Numbered from the stretch's first letter, positions 8,589 to 17,223 are shown. The stretch is 37,965 nt of DNA from Desulforhopalus sp. (GCA_024710585.1 JANJUM010000053.1:1-37965), one strand, 5' to 3'. Numbers and translations are program-made. Notes: generated from the sequence alone by a model not told the origin.

Positions 8589-9136
8589 GCGAGTACGTCA
8601 GCAGGTCGGCGCAGAAACGGCGCTTCAAGGACGAGGAGGGGGCGGCGGCGGAGCTGGCCCTGCTCACCGACCGGGATCTCAAGCTGCTGCCGTCGACTGA
8701 CGAGGTCAAGGCGGAGATCCTGCACTGTCGTGGCCTCAAGGGCGGGGCGCGCAAGCGCCAGGTCAAGTACCTCGCCAAGGTGATGCGCGAGGCCGGCATG
8801 GAGGCCATCCTCGACTTTCTCACCGAGCGCAAGGGGTCGCAGATCAAGGCCAACAGCCTGCAGCGCGAGGCGGAGCGGCTGCGTGACGTCATCGTCAACG
8901 AGGCCATCGAGGAATACCAGCAGTTGCTGCGCGGTGGCGAGGCCTGGGAGCCGGACTGGCAGGGGGAGGAGATCGCCGCGGTGGTGCGGCGCTATCCGGT
9001 CGACGAGGGCGAGTTGCGCCGCACCGTGCACCACTTCGTCAAGACGAGGATGCCCAACTCCTACCGCGAGACGTTCCGCATTCTCAAGGCAGCGATGGAA
9101 AAAGAAGAACTCCTGCGCAAAGCGGCGCAACCGTAG
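8585..9136 (+). CDS. darP: DarP/YjgA family (DUF615) ribosome-associated protein
   Basis: This 183-residue protein has the size and pattern of E. coli YjgA/DarP, which binds the 50S subunit and helps late assembly around the peptidyl transferase centre. Typical features are the basic N-terminal KRRFKDEE, the central RGLKGGARKRQVKYLAKVMR segment, helical repeats and a C-terminal RRTVHHFVK region. It is highly charged, with no membrane segment. The ATG overlaps the gpmI stop by four nt, showing translational coupling to the glycolytic gene. The assignment rests on sequence pattern; no ribosome link is visible in the immediate context. Confidence 0.88.
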   Translation: MSEYVSRSAQKRRFKDEEGAAAELALLTDRDLKLLPSTDEVKAEILHCRGLKGGARKRQVKYLAKVMREAGMEAILDFLTERKGSQIKANSLQREAERLRDVIVNEAIEEYQQLLRGGEAWEPDWQGEEIAAVVRRYPVDEGELRRTVHHFVKTRMPNSYRETFRILKAAMEKEELLRKAAQP

Positions 9137-9370
9137 AGGGGGTTGTGCCGGGGTGGCGGATGTGCGGACTGGCTGCGTGCCGGGGCGGTGCGCTCTTGCC
9201 GGGGGCGATGGGCCTTCATCGAGCGCAGCTGGTGTCCCACCTTCAAGGCCCATGGCCGGGAATGCCTGAGGAAGCCCAGTCGCGGCGTGGTTCCCGGGGG
9301 AGTGCGGCGGATTTTCCGCAGCTGTGAAATGGCATCGGCCGAACCTGGTTCGGCAGGCAATGGAGGGGGT

Positions 9371-9580
9371 ATGTCGATACGTATCATTGCCCGGGAACTG
9401 TACCGGGCGCAGAAACAGGTGGAGGAGCTGCGGCGGGCCATGGGCTCGGCCGTCGGGGCCGAGGCGGAAAGCCGCCGCCGCGAGTTGATCCAGGCGGAGC
9501 GCGAGCTGGCGACCTTGCAGAAGATGCTCGACGCGAGAAAGGATGAGAGCACCGGCAGCCGCACCCCGCGTCTGCGCTGA
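9371..9580 (+). CDS. Small coiled-coil protein of unknown function
   Basis: This 69-residue ORF starts at an ATG preceded by GGAGGGGGT. I do not recognise a named family. The chain begins MSIRIIARELYRAQKQVEEL and is almost entirely predicted helix, with heptad-like spacing of hydrophobics and many Glu/Arg residues (residues 5-55), then a short polar tail. This suggests a small cytoplasmic coiled coil. The frame is open further upstream to 9143, but that extension is Gly/Arg/Cys-rich and looks non-coding, so the 234 nt after darP are taken as intergenic. The strong ribosome site and the amphipathic composition favour a real gene over a shadow. Confidence 0.6.
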   Translation: MSIRIIARELYRAQKQVEELRRAMGSAVGAEAESRRRELIQAERELATLQKMLDARKDESTGSRTPRLR

Positions 9581-9907
9581 CCTCTCCCGGGCCGTCGCAG
9601 AGCGCTAGGCGGGCGGCGGCCTGGAACTCAAGCCAACCTTGAAGCCGCTCGCGCCCGCTGTGCCCCGCGCAGGTGGAGGCCTGGCCTTTTTCCAACGCTT
9701 TGCGCGGCCGAACGCCACCATGCCGGTTTCAAGGCCGGGAGGGTGACATGGCCCATGGGGCGATAGTCCCCGCGCGATCCCTTCGCCACGGCAGAATCGT
9801 CTTTACCGCGAGGCCTGCCGGTGGTACTTTTCTTCCTTTCGCCCTGCCGGTTGTACGCCGATTTCCCTTTCTGGGCGATCGATTTCCCTTTTTTCGAGGA
9901 TATTGCC
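9581..9907. other. Intergenic stretch upstream of the aminotransferase gene
   Basis: This stretch of 327 nt has no credible gene. It contains two copies of CGATTTCCCTTT (9859-9870 and 9880-9891) with a 21-nt period, just before the ribosome site GAGGA of the next gene. I find no convincing -35/-10 pair or terminator in it. Confidence 0.5.
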
Positions 9908-11098
9908 ATGGATCAGATTCTTGCCCAACGCATGTCGGGCGTGCCGCGTTCTTTCATCCGCGAAATTCTCAAGGTCTCCCTCGACCCGACGATCATCTCC
10001 TTTGCCGGTGGGCTGCCCAACGCCGCCTATTTCCCGGTAGGTGAGCTCGAGGCGGCCGCCGCCAAGGTCTTTGCCCGCCAGGGCGCTACCGCCCTGCAGT
10101 ACGGCCGGACGGAAGGGGACGAGGAACTGCGGCAGTGGATCGCCAGACGTTATCGCGACAAGAAAGGCCTGGAGGTCGACGTCGATCATATCCTCATTAC
10201 CAACGGCTCGCAGCAGGGCCTCGACCTCCTCGGCAAGGTGCTGCTCGACAGCGGTGACGGGGTGCTCATCGAGGAGCCGGGCTACCTCGGCGCCATTCAA
10301 TCGCTGTCGCTCTTCCAGCCGCGTTTTCTGCCGGTGGCCCTCAACGACGATGGCCTGCACATCCCCTCGCTGTGCAAGACCCTCGCGGGGGCCAGCGCCA
10401 AGCTGCTCTATGCCGTGCCGAGTTTCCAGAACCCTTCCGGGGTCAGCTACAGCGACGACAATCGCCGGCGCGTCGCCGAACTCGCCAGGGAGCATCGTTT
10501 CGTCGTCGTCGAGGACGACCCCTACGGCGAGCTGCGCTTTGCCGGGCACGAAGCGAAGTCTTTCGCCCACTACCTGCCGGAGAGCACGGTGCTGCTCGGT
10601 TCGTTCTCCAAGGTGGTCGCCCCGGGGTTCCGTCTCGGCTGGCTGGTGGCCCCCTCATGGCTGCACGACCGGCTGATCGTCGCCAAGCAGGCCGCCGACC
10701 TGCATACCTCGAGCTTCACCCAGAGGGTCATGGCGACCTTTCTCGCCGACAACGACCTCGACAGCCATATCGCCCGCATCATCGAGGCCTACGGGCGGCA
10801 GTGCCGGGCGATGGAGGATGCCCTGCAGCGCCACTTCCCCAAAGAGATCACCTTCACCAAACCCGAAGGCGGCATGTTCCTCTGGGGACGTCTGCCGGAG
10901 GGCATGGATGCCATGGAGTTGTTTAACAAGGCGGTGGGGGAGAAGGTGGTATTCGTGCCCGGCAACCCTTTCTATACCGCCAGCGGGGCTACCTCGACCA
11001 TGCGTTTCAGTTTTTCCTGCGTCGATGGGCCGATTATCGACGAGGGCGTGCAGCGCCTGGCCCGCGCCCTGGGGAAGTTCAACGCCGCGTTTTCCTGA
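9908..11098 (+). CDS. PLP-dependent aminotransferase, fold type I (2-aminoadipate/aromatic aminotransferase-like)
   Basis: This is a 396-residue cytoplasmic transaminase of the class I/II group closest in pattern to LysN/ARO8-type and MocR C-terminal aminotransferases. Seen are FAGGLPNAAYFP near the N-terminus, TNGSQQGLDLLGKVLLD, YAVPSFQNPSGVSY, VEDDPYGELRF and the Schiff-base lysine K235 in GSFSKVVAPGFRLGW, with the C-terminal arginine in MRFSFSC. There is no N-terminal GntR domain, so it is a stand-alone enzyme and not a MocR regulator. The start was set at MDQILAQRM (ATG 9908 with GAGGA eight nt upstream); the open upstream extension is hydrophobic and not family-like. The substrate cannot be fixed from sequence; 2-oxoglutarate-linked amino acid transamination is the safe call. 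Confidence 0.9.
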   Translation: MDQILAQRMSGVPRSFIREILKVSLDPTIISFAGGLPNAAYFPVGELEAAAAKVFARQGATALQYGRTEGDEELRQWIARRYRDKKGLEVDVDHILITNGSQQGLDLLGKVLLDSGDGVLIEEPGYLGAIQSLSLFQPRFLPVALNDDGLHIPSLCKTLAGASAKLLYAVPSFQNPSGVSYSDDNRRRVAELAREHRFVVVEDDPYGELRFAGHEAKSFAHYLPESTVLLGSFSKVVAPGFRLGWLVAPSWLHDRLIVAKQAADLHTSSFTQRVMATFLADNDLDSHIARIIEAYGRQCRAMEDALQRHFPKEITFTKPEGGMFLWGRLPEGMDAMELFNKAVGEKVVFVPGNPFYTASGATSTMRFSFSCVDGPIIDEGVQRLARALGKFNAAFS

Positions 11099-11111
11099 AA
11101 GGCGAAGTGTT

Positions 11112-11141
11112 GTGGTCGCCGCCGGTGAAGGCGGCGGCCAC
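11112..11141. terminator. Strong hairpin between convergent genes (possible bidirectional terminator)
   Basis: A 12-bp stem (GTGGTCGCCGCC with GGCGGCGGCCAC, one G-T wobble) and a 6-nt loop lie between the aminotransferase stop at 11098 and the folE2 stop at 11172. Neither side has a T-run, so termination efficiency is uncertain. Confidence 0.4.
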
Positions 11142-11171
11142 GATCAGCGCGGGGCCTTGGCGAAGGGATGC

Positions 11172-11909
11172 TCAGCGCAGCGTGTCGCTGTCGACGTAGG
11201 CGTAGGCGCTATGCTTGTGGATCGACTCGAAGCTCTCCACCCCGGCCGAGAACCAGAGGATATTGGGGTTGGCCAGGGCCGACACCGCCACCTTGCGCAC
11301 CACGTCCTCGACGAACATCGGGTTGTTGAAGGCCTTTTCGGTGACGTACTTTTCGTCGGGCCGCTTGAGCAGGGAGTAGAGCTCGCAGGAGGCCGAGCTC
11401 TCGATCATGGCGATGAGGTCTTCGGCCCAGATGAAGTTCTTGAACTTGACGTTGAGGGTGACTTCGGCCCGCTGGTTGTGGGCGCCTCCGGCGCTGATTT
11501 CCTTGGAGCAGGGGCATAGCGTGGTCACCGGCACGCCGACGGTGAGGATGAAGCCGTCATCGTCGCCGATGCCACCGGAGAAGGTGCAGCTGTATTCCAT
11601 CAGGCCGTGGGTGGCGCTGACCGGGGCCTTTTTGTCGATGAAATAGGGAAAGGTCATCTCCAGTCGCACGCTCTTCGCCTGCAGGTCCTGCTGCAGCCTG
11701 GCAAGGATGGTGGAAAAGCTGGTGACCGAGAGCTCACCGAGATACTCGTTGAGAATCGAGGTGAAGGTTTCGACGCAATTATCCTTTTTTCCGTCGGAAA
11801 GCCGCGCCCGCATCGACACCGTGGCGATGGTGTTCTGCAGCCCGCCGCCCTTTTCCTTCACCCGCACCGGGGTTTTCAACCCCATGAGACCTACTGTCTG
11901 AATATGCAT
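11172..11909 (-). CDS. folE2: GTP cyclohydrolase FolE2 (type IB)
   Basis: FolE2 converts GTP to 7,8-dihydroneopterin triphosphate, the entry step for folate and for queuosine/preQ0, and works with metals other than zinc. The 245-residue chain shows GLMGLKTPVRV, QNTIATVSM, the metal/catalytic motif LCPCSKEIS followed by GAHNQRAEV, and the C-terminal NPMFVEDVVRKVA and HKHSAYA motifs. It is slightly shorter than many FolE2 proteins because the N-terminal tail is short. The start MHIQTVGL at 11909 has no clear ribosome site; the frame is open upstream to 12311 but that part crosses a terminator and a tRNA, so it is not coding. It stands alone, with no other folate or queuosine genes nearby. Confidence 0.93.
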   Translation of the reverse strand: MHIQTVGLMGLKTPVRVKEKGGGLQNTIATVSMRARLSDGKKDNCVETFTSILNEYLGELSVTSFSTILARLQQDLQAKSVRLEMTFPYFIDKKAPVSATHGLMEYSCTFSGGIGDDDGFILTVGVPVTTLCPCSKEISAGGAHNQRAEVTLNVKFKNFIWAEDLIAMIESSASCELYSLLKRPDEKYVTEKAFNNPMFVEDVVRKVAVSALANPNILWFSAGVESFESIHKHSAYAYVDSDTLR

Positions 11910-12224
11910 TTCGTTACAAGAGTGGCCTGTTGAGAAAACGGCCCGCTGCCCGGGCCGCCCGGCGGTCGCCAACCCGCCACGCCAGCCGCTCATTGGCTGT
12001 GGCGACATTGCGACGTGCAGAACTTTCTTACCCTGTTTGTCCTTCTTCGACAATCTCTTTGATGGCTTATGTGGGATCTGCTGTCTGGTCGCACTGGGAT
12101 GGCACGGCTTTCGTTCGGTTGGGAACCGACTGAGAGATCGGTTCACAGGGCGTCTGTTCGACACCTTGGGCGAGAATAGTTGCCGGACCTGGGTACGGTG
12201 GACATGAAAACGACGGCAAGGGAT
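11910..12224. other. Intergenic leader region upstream of folE2
   Basis: Between the folE2 start and the tRNA-Pro terminator are 315 nt with no credible gene. On the minus strand there is a possible promoter (TTGTCG and TAAGAA, 17 nt apart, around 12023-12051) and several GC-rich inverted segments near 11941-12000. I do not recognise a riboswitch. Confidence 0.35.
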
Positions 12225-12264
12225 AAAAAAAGGGTGTTCAGGAATTTTCTTCCTGAACACCCTT
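12225..12264 (-). terminator. Intrinsic terminator after tRNA-Pro
   Basis: The minus strand has a perfect 13-bp stem GGGTGTTCAGGAA/TTCCTGAACACCC (15 bp with flanking A-T pairs), a 5-nt loop and then seven T residues. It ends the tRNA-Pro transcript and separates it from folE2. Confidence 0.88.
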
Positions 12265-12275
12265 GCAAATGCAAA

Positions 12276-12353
12276 TGGTCGGGATGAGTGGATTTGAACC
12301 ACCGGCCCCAAGTCCCCCAGACTTGTGCGCTAACCAGGCTGCGCTACATCCCG
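12276..12353 (-). tRNA. tRNA-Pro (anticodon GGG)
   Basis: This is a cloverleaf of 78 nt including an encoded 3' CCA. The acceptor stem is CGGGATG/CATCCCG, the anticodon stem CAAGT/ACTTG encloses CTGGGGG (GGG at 34-36), and the T arm is GGTGG TTCAAAT CCACT. The acceptor starting with C is typical of bacterial tRNA-Pro. It is the last gene of the minus-strand run and is followed by a strong terminator. Confidence 0.96.
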
Positions 12354-12415
12354 ACTCGTGCCGCCCTTTCTACCATGGGAAAGGGAGGCTGTCAACACTA
12401 TCAACGGCACGATAC

Positions 12416-12781
12416 TTATTCTTTTTCTGCTCCGAGCAGCGCCTGCAGACGCCGCAGTTCCTCCTTGATGAGGCGCAGCCGGCTGCGTTCGTCATCGGTT
12501 TCTTGGGCTGTGGCCGGAGGGGCTGCGCTCGTTTCGCCACCTCCCTGGAGGAGTCGGCGCGCCCCGGCTATGGTATAGCCCTGCTCGTGGAGGAGGCTTT
12601 TGATCCTCAGCACCAGCTCCACGTCCTGGTAGCGGTAGAGACGTTGCTGCGAACTGGCTCGCTTCGGCTTGATACCAGGAAATTCAGCTTCCCAGTAACG
12701 CAGCACATGGGGCGGCACCGCGGCAAGTTTGGCCACCTCCCCAATCTTGAAATAGAGCTTATCCGGTATGCGCACATCCAT
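12416..12781 (-). CDS. MerR-family transcriptional regulator
   Basis: This 121-residue protein has an N-terminal MerR winged helix (residues 8-75): LYFKIGEVAKLAAVPPHVLRYWEAEFPGIKP, then RLYRYQDVELVLRIKSLLHEQGYTIAGAR. The C-terminal 40 residues are a short charged coil with no cysteines or effector domain, as in the small MerR proteins that often follow ihfA in deltaproteobacterial genomes. It lies 41 nt downstream of ihfA on the same strand, and tRNA-Pro follows 62 nt later. The target and signal are unknown. The lack of an effector domain suggests it may act as a DNA-bending or constitutive regulator and not a metal sensor. Confidence 0.9.
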   Translation of the reverse strand: MDVRIPDKLYFKIGEVAKLAAVPPHVLRYWEAEFPGIKPKRASSQQRLYRYQDVELVLRIKSLLHEQGYTIAGARRLLQGGGETSAAPPATAQETDDERSRLRLIKEELRRLQALLGAEKE

Positions 12782-12822
12782 GCCGCGTGCCGCCTCTGTG
12801 CCGGAATTGCCAGGAAAACAGT

Positions 12823-13119
12823 CTAGCTGTTGATCTGCTCCCTGAGCTTTTTGCTCGGCCGAAAACTGATGGCCTGGCGCTTCTTGATGGTGATGGTATC
12901 GCCGGTGCGCGGGTTGCGGCCGCGCCGCGGCGATTTGTTGCGCACGGTAAAGGTGCCGAAATGCACGAGCTTGATCGACTGCCCGTCGACCATGGTCTGT
13001 TTCATGTTGTCGAGAAAGCTGTCGACGATCTGCGAACAGCTGCTCTGCGAGAAACCGAGACGCTCGGCAAGGGTTTCGGTCAGTTCCTTTCTGGTAAGAT
13101 TGTTGCTGTTTTCATTCAT
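12823..13119 (-). CDS. ihfA: Integration host factor alpha subunit
   Basis: This 98-residue DNA-bending protein of the HU/IHF family forms a heterodimer with IhfB and bends DNA sharply at specific sites, as needed by sigma-54 promoters and recombination. The N-terminal helices (NLTRKELTETLAERLGFSQ) and the DNA-binding arm with RRGRNPRTGDTI are typical, and the position after pheST matches E. coli himA/ihfA. The start was set at ATG 13119, overlapping the last codons of pheT by 8 nt. A TTG six codons upstream (13137) keeps the frame but is less likely. The overlap implies coupling to synthetase translation. Confidence 0.93.
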   Translation of the reverse strand: MNENSNNLTRKELTETLAERLGFSQSSCSQIVDSFLDNMKQTMVDGQSIKLVHFGTFTVRNKSPRRGRNPRTGDTITIKKRQAISFRPSKKLREQINS

Positions 13120-15550
13120 GACGAATAGTACCCCCAAATTGCTCTGTCAGTAAACGTAATATTTTTTCGTGGGATTTTTCCACGTTCTTTTCAGTCAGTG
13201 TCTTGCTCTCCGACCGGTAGGTGATGCTCAGGGCGACGCTCTTGCAGCCGGCGGGGATCTTTTCGCCGCGGAAGACATCGAAGAGTTCGCACCGTTCGAT
13301 GAGCTTGTCGGGGTGACGCCGTACGGCGGCGAGGAGTTCGCCGGCGGCAACCTCTTCCGGGACCACCACAGCGATATCGCGCTCGACCGCCGGATAGACC
13401 GGCAGGGAGGAGAATTTCCTGGTGTCGCTGGGAGCCTCGCAGAGTGCCGCGAAATCGAGGTCGAAGTAGTAGACCTGCTGTTTGATGGCGAAGTTGCGCA
13501 GCACCTCGTCGCGGATCTTGCCGAGGGTGCCGATTTTACCGGATGCGACAGAGATATCAAGGGAATATCCGTCTTCGCTGAACGGTTCGCCGCAGTCCTT
13601 GGCCGGAGGAATGAAGGTGGCGTCGCTGTCGGCGCCGCTGATGTCGAGAGCGGCGAGGATGAACTGCACGCAGCCCTTGACGTCGAAGATATCGACCCGC
13701 TCCTCCTTGTAATGCAGCGGGGCGGCAGCGCCGTGGCGATTGCCGCACATCACCCCGGCGAGACGCATGGTTTCCAGCGGCTGGGCGGCTCCATCCTGGG
13801 GCATGAAGACCTTGCCGATCTCGAAGAGCCTGACGCTGTTCTGCTGGAAGTTGAGGTTGCGCCGCAGGTTCTCGAGGAGGCCGGGGAGCAGGGTGGTGCG
13901 CATCACCCCCTGGTCTTCGCTGATCGGATTGAGCAGGCGCACGACCTTGCGCCGCGGGTCGTCAGCACTCAGGTCAAGCATGTCGACGGCCTTTTCGGCG
14001 ATAAAGCTGTAGTTGATCGCCTCGGTGAATCCACCACCGGCAAGACGGCGGGCAAGGGCGAGGCGGCGTTGCCGCTGGCTGTCCTGCTCGGGGTAGCTGA
14101 GCTCGACCTTGGGCAGGGAAACAGGGATGTTGTCATAGCCGTAAAGGCGGGCGACCTCTTCCACCAGGTCGGCTTCGCGCTCGATATCGACACGGAAGGC
14201 AGGCACGACGACCTCGATGGCGGCGTTGTCCCTGACCGTGGCGACCAGGCCTATGGAGTTGAGCAGGGCAGCGATTTCCGGGGCGGAGAGCGCAATGCCG
14301 ATGAGGTCGTTGCAGCGCGCCACGTCGAGCATGAGCGGGGACGGCTCGGTACGGCCCGGGAAACTGTCGACGCCATCGTCCGGGGCCTCGCCCCCGGCGA
14401 GCTCGCACATCAGCTGTACGGCGCGGTTGAGAGCGTCGATGGTCCCTTTGGGGTCGACGCCGCGTTCGAAGCGATAGGACGCCTCTGAGGTCAGGCCCAG
14501 CCTGCGGGCGGTACGCCGCACCGAGACGGGGTTGAAGCAGGCGCTCTCGAGGAGCACGGTGGTGGTCTTGTCGGTAACCTCGGAGTTGAGTCCGCCCATG
14601 ACCCCGGCCACCGCCACCGGCTTGTCGCCGTCGCAGATCATCATCGTCTCGGCTTCGAGCTGCCGCTCGCTGCCGTCGAGGGTGGTGAAGGTCATTTCAT
14701 TTTCGCGGGGGCAGCGCACGACGATCTTCTTCCGGGCCAGGGTGTCGAAATCGAAGGCGTGCAGCGGCTGGCCGTATTCCATCATGACGAAATTGGTGAT
14801 GTCGACGACGTTATTGATCGGCCGCAGGCCGATGCTGAGCAATCGCTTGCGCAGCCACCACGGGGAAGGGGCGATGGTGACGTTTCTGACCAGCCGGGCG
14901 GCATAGCGGGGGCAGAGGTCGGGCCTCTCGATGTCCACGGTGAAGTCGTCGCTGACACGGTCGATGGCCGCTCCGGCGACGGGCAGGGTCAGGGGCTGCC
15001 GCACGATGCCGGCGACCTCGCGGGCGATGCCGATGACCGAGGCGCAGTCCGGCCGGTTCGGGGTGAGATCGACCTCGATCATCGTGTCGTTCAATCCCAT
15101 GGCTTCAAGGAAAGAGCGCCCGTGTTCGGTGGACTCGGGCAGCTCCATGATGCCCTCATGGGCGTTGCTCAGCCCCAGCTCCCGTTCCGAGCAGATCATT
15201 CCCGCCGATTCGACGCCGCGAATCTTCGATTTGCTGATCTTGACATCTCCGGGGAGGAGGGTGCCGGGCAGGGCCACCACCACCGCCAGGCCCTGGCGCA
15301 CGTTGGGGGCGCCGCAAACGATCTGATGCACCTGCTCGCCGATCTGCACCTTGCAGACGGTGAGCTTGTCGGCTGAGGGATGCTTGTCGGCGGCGAGTAC
15401 CAGGCCGGTGCGCAGGGCGGCCAGCTCCGGGTAGAGCGGGGAGACGCTGTCGACCTCGAGGCCGAGCATGGTGAGATGGTCTGCCAGTTTCTCCGGGGAC
15501 AGCCCGCGGAGATCCACATAGGATTGCAACCAGTCGAGAGTGAGCTTCAT
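13112..15550 (-). CDS. pheT: Phenylalanyl-tRNA synthetase beta subunit
   Basis: This is the 812-residue beta chain of the (alpha-beta)2 enzyme charging tRNA-Phe. In order: an N-terminal tRNA-binding (EMAP-like) domain around residues 40-150 (PNVRQGLAVVVALPG, SKIRGVESAGMICSE), B3/B4 editing domain (NVVDITNFVMMEYGQPLHAFD), B5 domain, the catalytic-like core with FTEAINYSFI, and a C-terminal ferredoxin-fold anticodon-binding domain (SSLPVYPAVERDIAVVV, FRGEKIPAGCKSVALSITYRS split by Y-D-like turns). The length is normal. It begins 29 nt after pheS and its end overlaps ihfA. Confidence 0.97.
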   Translation of the reverse strand: MKLTLDWLQSYVDLRGLSPEKLADHLTMLGLEVDSVSPLYPELAALRTGLVLAADKHPSADKLTVCKVQIGEQVHQIVCGAPNVRQGLAVVVALPGTLLPGDVKISKSKIRGVESAGMICSERELGLSNAHEGIMELPESTEHGRSFLEAMGLNDTMIEVDLTPNRPDCASVIGIAREVAGIVRQPLTLPVAGAAIDRVSDDFTVDIERPDLCPRYAARLVRNVTIAPSPWWLRKRLLSIGLRPINNVVDITNFVMMEYGQPLHAFDFDTLARKKIVVRCPRENEMTFTTLDGSERQLEAETMMICDGDKPVAVAGVMGGLNSEVTDKTTTVLLESACFNPVSVRRTARRLGLTSEASYRFERGVDPKGTIDALNRAVQLMCELAGGEAPDDGVDSFPGRTEPSPLMLDVARCNDLIGIALSAPEIAALLNSIGLVATVRDNAAIEVVVPAFRVDIEREADLVEEVARLYGYDNIPVSLPKVELSYPEQDSQRQRRLALARRLAGGGFTEAINYSFIAEKAVDMLDLSADDPRRKVVRLLNPISEDQGVMRTTLLPGLLENLRRNLNFQQNSVRLFEIGKVFMPQDGAAQPLETMRLAGVMCGNRHGAAAPLHYKEERVDIFDVKGCVQFILAALDISGADSDATFIPPAKDCGEPFSEDGYSLDISVASGKIGTLGKIRDEVLRNFAIKQQVYYFDLDFAALCEAPSDTRKFSSLPVYPAVERDIAVVVPEEVAAGELLAAVRRHPDKLIERCELFDVFRGEKIPAGCKSVALSITYRSESKTLTEKNVEKSHEKILRLLTEQFGGTIRHE

Positions 15551-15579
15551 GGCGGTATGGGGCGTATAAGGGTGACGGC

Positions 15580-16590
15580 TTAAAACTGCGACAGGAAACG
15601 CTGGTCGTTCTCGTAGAAGAGGCGGATGTCGTCGATGCCGTACTTGAGCATGGCGATGCGCTCGACTCCCAGGCCGAAGGCAAAGCCGCTGTACTGCTGC
15701 GGGTCATAGCCGACCATGCGAAACACCTCGGGGTCGATCATGCCCGAGCCGAGAATCTCCAGCCAGCCGGTCTTCTTGCAGACCCGGCAGCCCTGGCCGC
15801 CGCAGATGACGCAGGCGATATCCACCTCGGCGCTGGGCTCGGTGAAGGGGAAGAAGGATGGCCGGAAGCGCAGGGCGAGTTCCTTGCCGAACATCTTGCG
15901 GGTGAAGACGGTGAGGACACCCTTGAGGTCGGCGAAGGAGACCTTTTTGTCAACGAGGAAGCCTTCCACCTGGTGGAACATCGGCGTGTGGGTGATATCC
16001 GAGTCGCAGCGGTAGACCTTGCCGGGGGCGATGACCCGCAGGGGCGGCTGCCGCGCTTCCATGATGCGCGCCTGCATCGGCGAGGTGTGGGTGCGCAGCA
16101 GCAGAGAGTCGCTGACATAGAAGGTGTCGTGCATGTCCCTTGCCGGGTGATGCGCGGGGATGTTGAGCGCCTCGAAGTTATAGTAGTCGAGTTCGACATC
16201 CGGCCCCTCGGCGACGGAAAAGCCCATGCCTTCGAAGATTTGGCAGGTCTCTTCCATGACCTGGCTGATGGGGTGCAGTCGGCCGGTGGCCGGCCAGCGC
16301 CCTGGCAGTGACAGATCGGGGGTGGTGACGCCACGACGGCCTTGGCCGGCTGAGAGCATCTCTTTCTTCTCTTCGAAGAGGCGCTCGATGTCGGCTTTGA
16401 TGGTATTGGCCAACTGCCCGACCCGCGGCCGCTCTTCTGCCGGGACCGAGCCGAGTTGCCGCATGATGGTGCTGAAAGCGCCCTTGCGCCCGAGAAAGCG
16501 GACCCGAAACGGTTCGAGGTGCGCGGCATCGGTCAATTCTTGCAGGCCTTTTCTGGCCTCGGCCTCTAAGCTCTGTAACTCGTTTTCCAT
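15580..16590 (-). CDS. pheS: Phenylalanyl-tRNA synthetase alpha subunit
   Basis: This 336-residue catalytic subunit has an N-terminal coiled coil (residues 1-85), then class II motifs: [12 protein letters not shown], motif 2 TSPMQARIM ... [19 protein letters not shown] and motif 3 [11 protein letters not shown]. It aminoacylates tRNA-Phe together with PheT. The start was placed at MENELQSL (16590), which matches the family N-terminus. The frame is open to another ATG at 16659, but that extension would translate a terminator-like hairpin and is rejected. No strong ribosome site is visible. The gene is 173 nt downstream of rplT, and that leader holds the hairpin described separately. Confidence 0.95.
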   Translation of the reverse strand: MENELQSLEAEARKGLQELTDAAHLEPFRVRFLGRKGAFSTIMRQLGSVPAEERPRVGQLANTIKADIERLFEEKKEMLSAGQGRRGVTTPDLSLPGRWPATGRLHPISQVMEETCQIFEGMGFSVAEGPDVELDYYNFEALNIPAHHPARDMHDTFYVSDSLLLRTHTSPMQARIMEARQPPLRVIAPGKVYRCDSDITHTPMFHQVEGFLVDKKVSFADLKGVLTVFTRKMFGKELALRFRPSFFPFTEPSAEVDIACVICGGQGCRVCKKTGWLEILGSGMIDPEVFRMVGYDPQQYSGFAFGLGVERIAMLKYGIDDIRLFYENDQRFLSQF

Positions 16591-16611
16591 GGCTGCGTGT
16601 CGACTGCTGGG

Positions 16612-16661
16612 CAAAGAAACAGCATGCCGGTTGTTGGTTGCGAAAACCAAAACCGGCATGC
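16612..16661 (-). terminator. Terminator/attenuator hairpin upstream of pheS
   Basis: The minus strand reads an 11-bp stem (GCATGCCGGTT/AACCGGCATGC) continued by 6 bp (TTGGTT/AACCAA) with one bulged C and a 5-nt loop, followed by TGTTTCTTT. It ends about 20 nt before the pheS ATG. It can terminate the upstream infC-rpmI-rplT transcript and could regulate pheST by read-through. Confidence 0.65.
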
Positions 16662-16763
16662 GGGGGCAATAGACTGGTAACGACGCCCGTCGCCACTCGG
16701 CAGCGCTTTAGCCCCGGTGAGGGGCCTTCTGCGACGAGAGGACGGGCAACCGCCCTGTGTATA

Positions 16764-17120
16764 TCAGGCGTTGGCTTCCTTGGCGATCTGCACGATCTTC
16801 GCAAAAGCCCCGGCATCGAGGATCGCCAGGTTGGAGAGCACCTTGCGATCGAGTCGCACGTTGGCCTTTTTCAGACCGCCCATCAGCTTGCTGTAGCTGA
16901 TGTCGTTCATATTGGCGCCGGCGTTGATACGGGCGATCCACAGTTTGCGGAAGTCGCGCTTCTTCTGGCGACGGTCGCGATAGGCGTAGTTGAGGGCGCG
17001 ATCCACCGCTTCGGCGGCGGTTTTATAGAGGCGCGATTTGCCTCCGCGGAAGCCTTTGGCGAGTTTCAGTACCTTGTTTCTTCTTCTGCGGGCCTTGAAG
17101 CCCCTGGTAACGCGTGGCAT
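16764..17120 (-). CDS. rplT: 50S ribosomal protein L20
   Basis: This 118-residue protein is identical in length to E. coli L20 and starts [24 protein letters not shown]-like, with [20 protein letters not shown] in the middle. L20 binds 23S rRNA early in 50S assembly and in many bacteria represses its own operon by binding the rpmI leader. The start at 17120 has AAGGAG upstream; an open extension of 11 codons is not family-like. It sits 103 nt after rpmI in the conserved infC-rpmI-rplT order. Confidence 0.98.
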   Translation of the reverse strand: MPRVTRGFKARRRRNKVLKLAKGFRGGKSRLYKTAAEAVDRALNYAYRDRRQKKRDFRKLWIARINAGANMNDISYSKLMGGLKKANVRLDRKVLSNLAILDAGAFAKIVQIAKEANA

Positions 17121-17223
17121 TGGTGAACTCCTTTTTATCCTGCCCGGATTCACCTTCTTCCGGGCTGTTCGGCGTTTCTTAAGCTGGTTGCGGTTCGTGT
17201 CGCCTCTGTGGGACGAGGGCCGC

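Noticed and set aside
11910-12311. N-terminal extension of FolE2
   Set aside because: It would translate through a tRNA terminator and part of tRNA-Pro and has no family similarity.
13120-13137. TTG start adding six residues to IhfA
   Set aside because: The ATG at 13119 gives the normal length; the TTG has no better ribosome site.
16591-16659. Longer PheS starting at the upstream ATG
   Set aside because: The extension translates the terminator-like hairpin and does not match the PheS N-terminus; the ATG at 16590 does.
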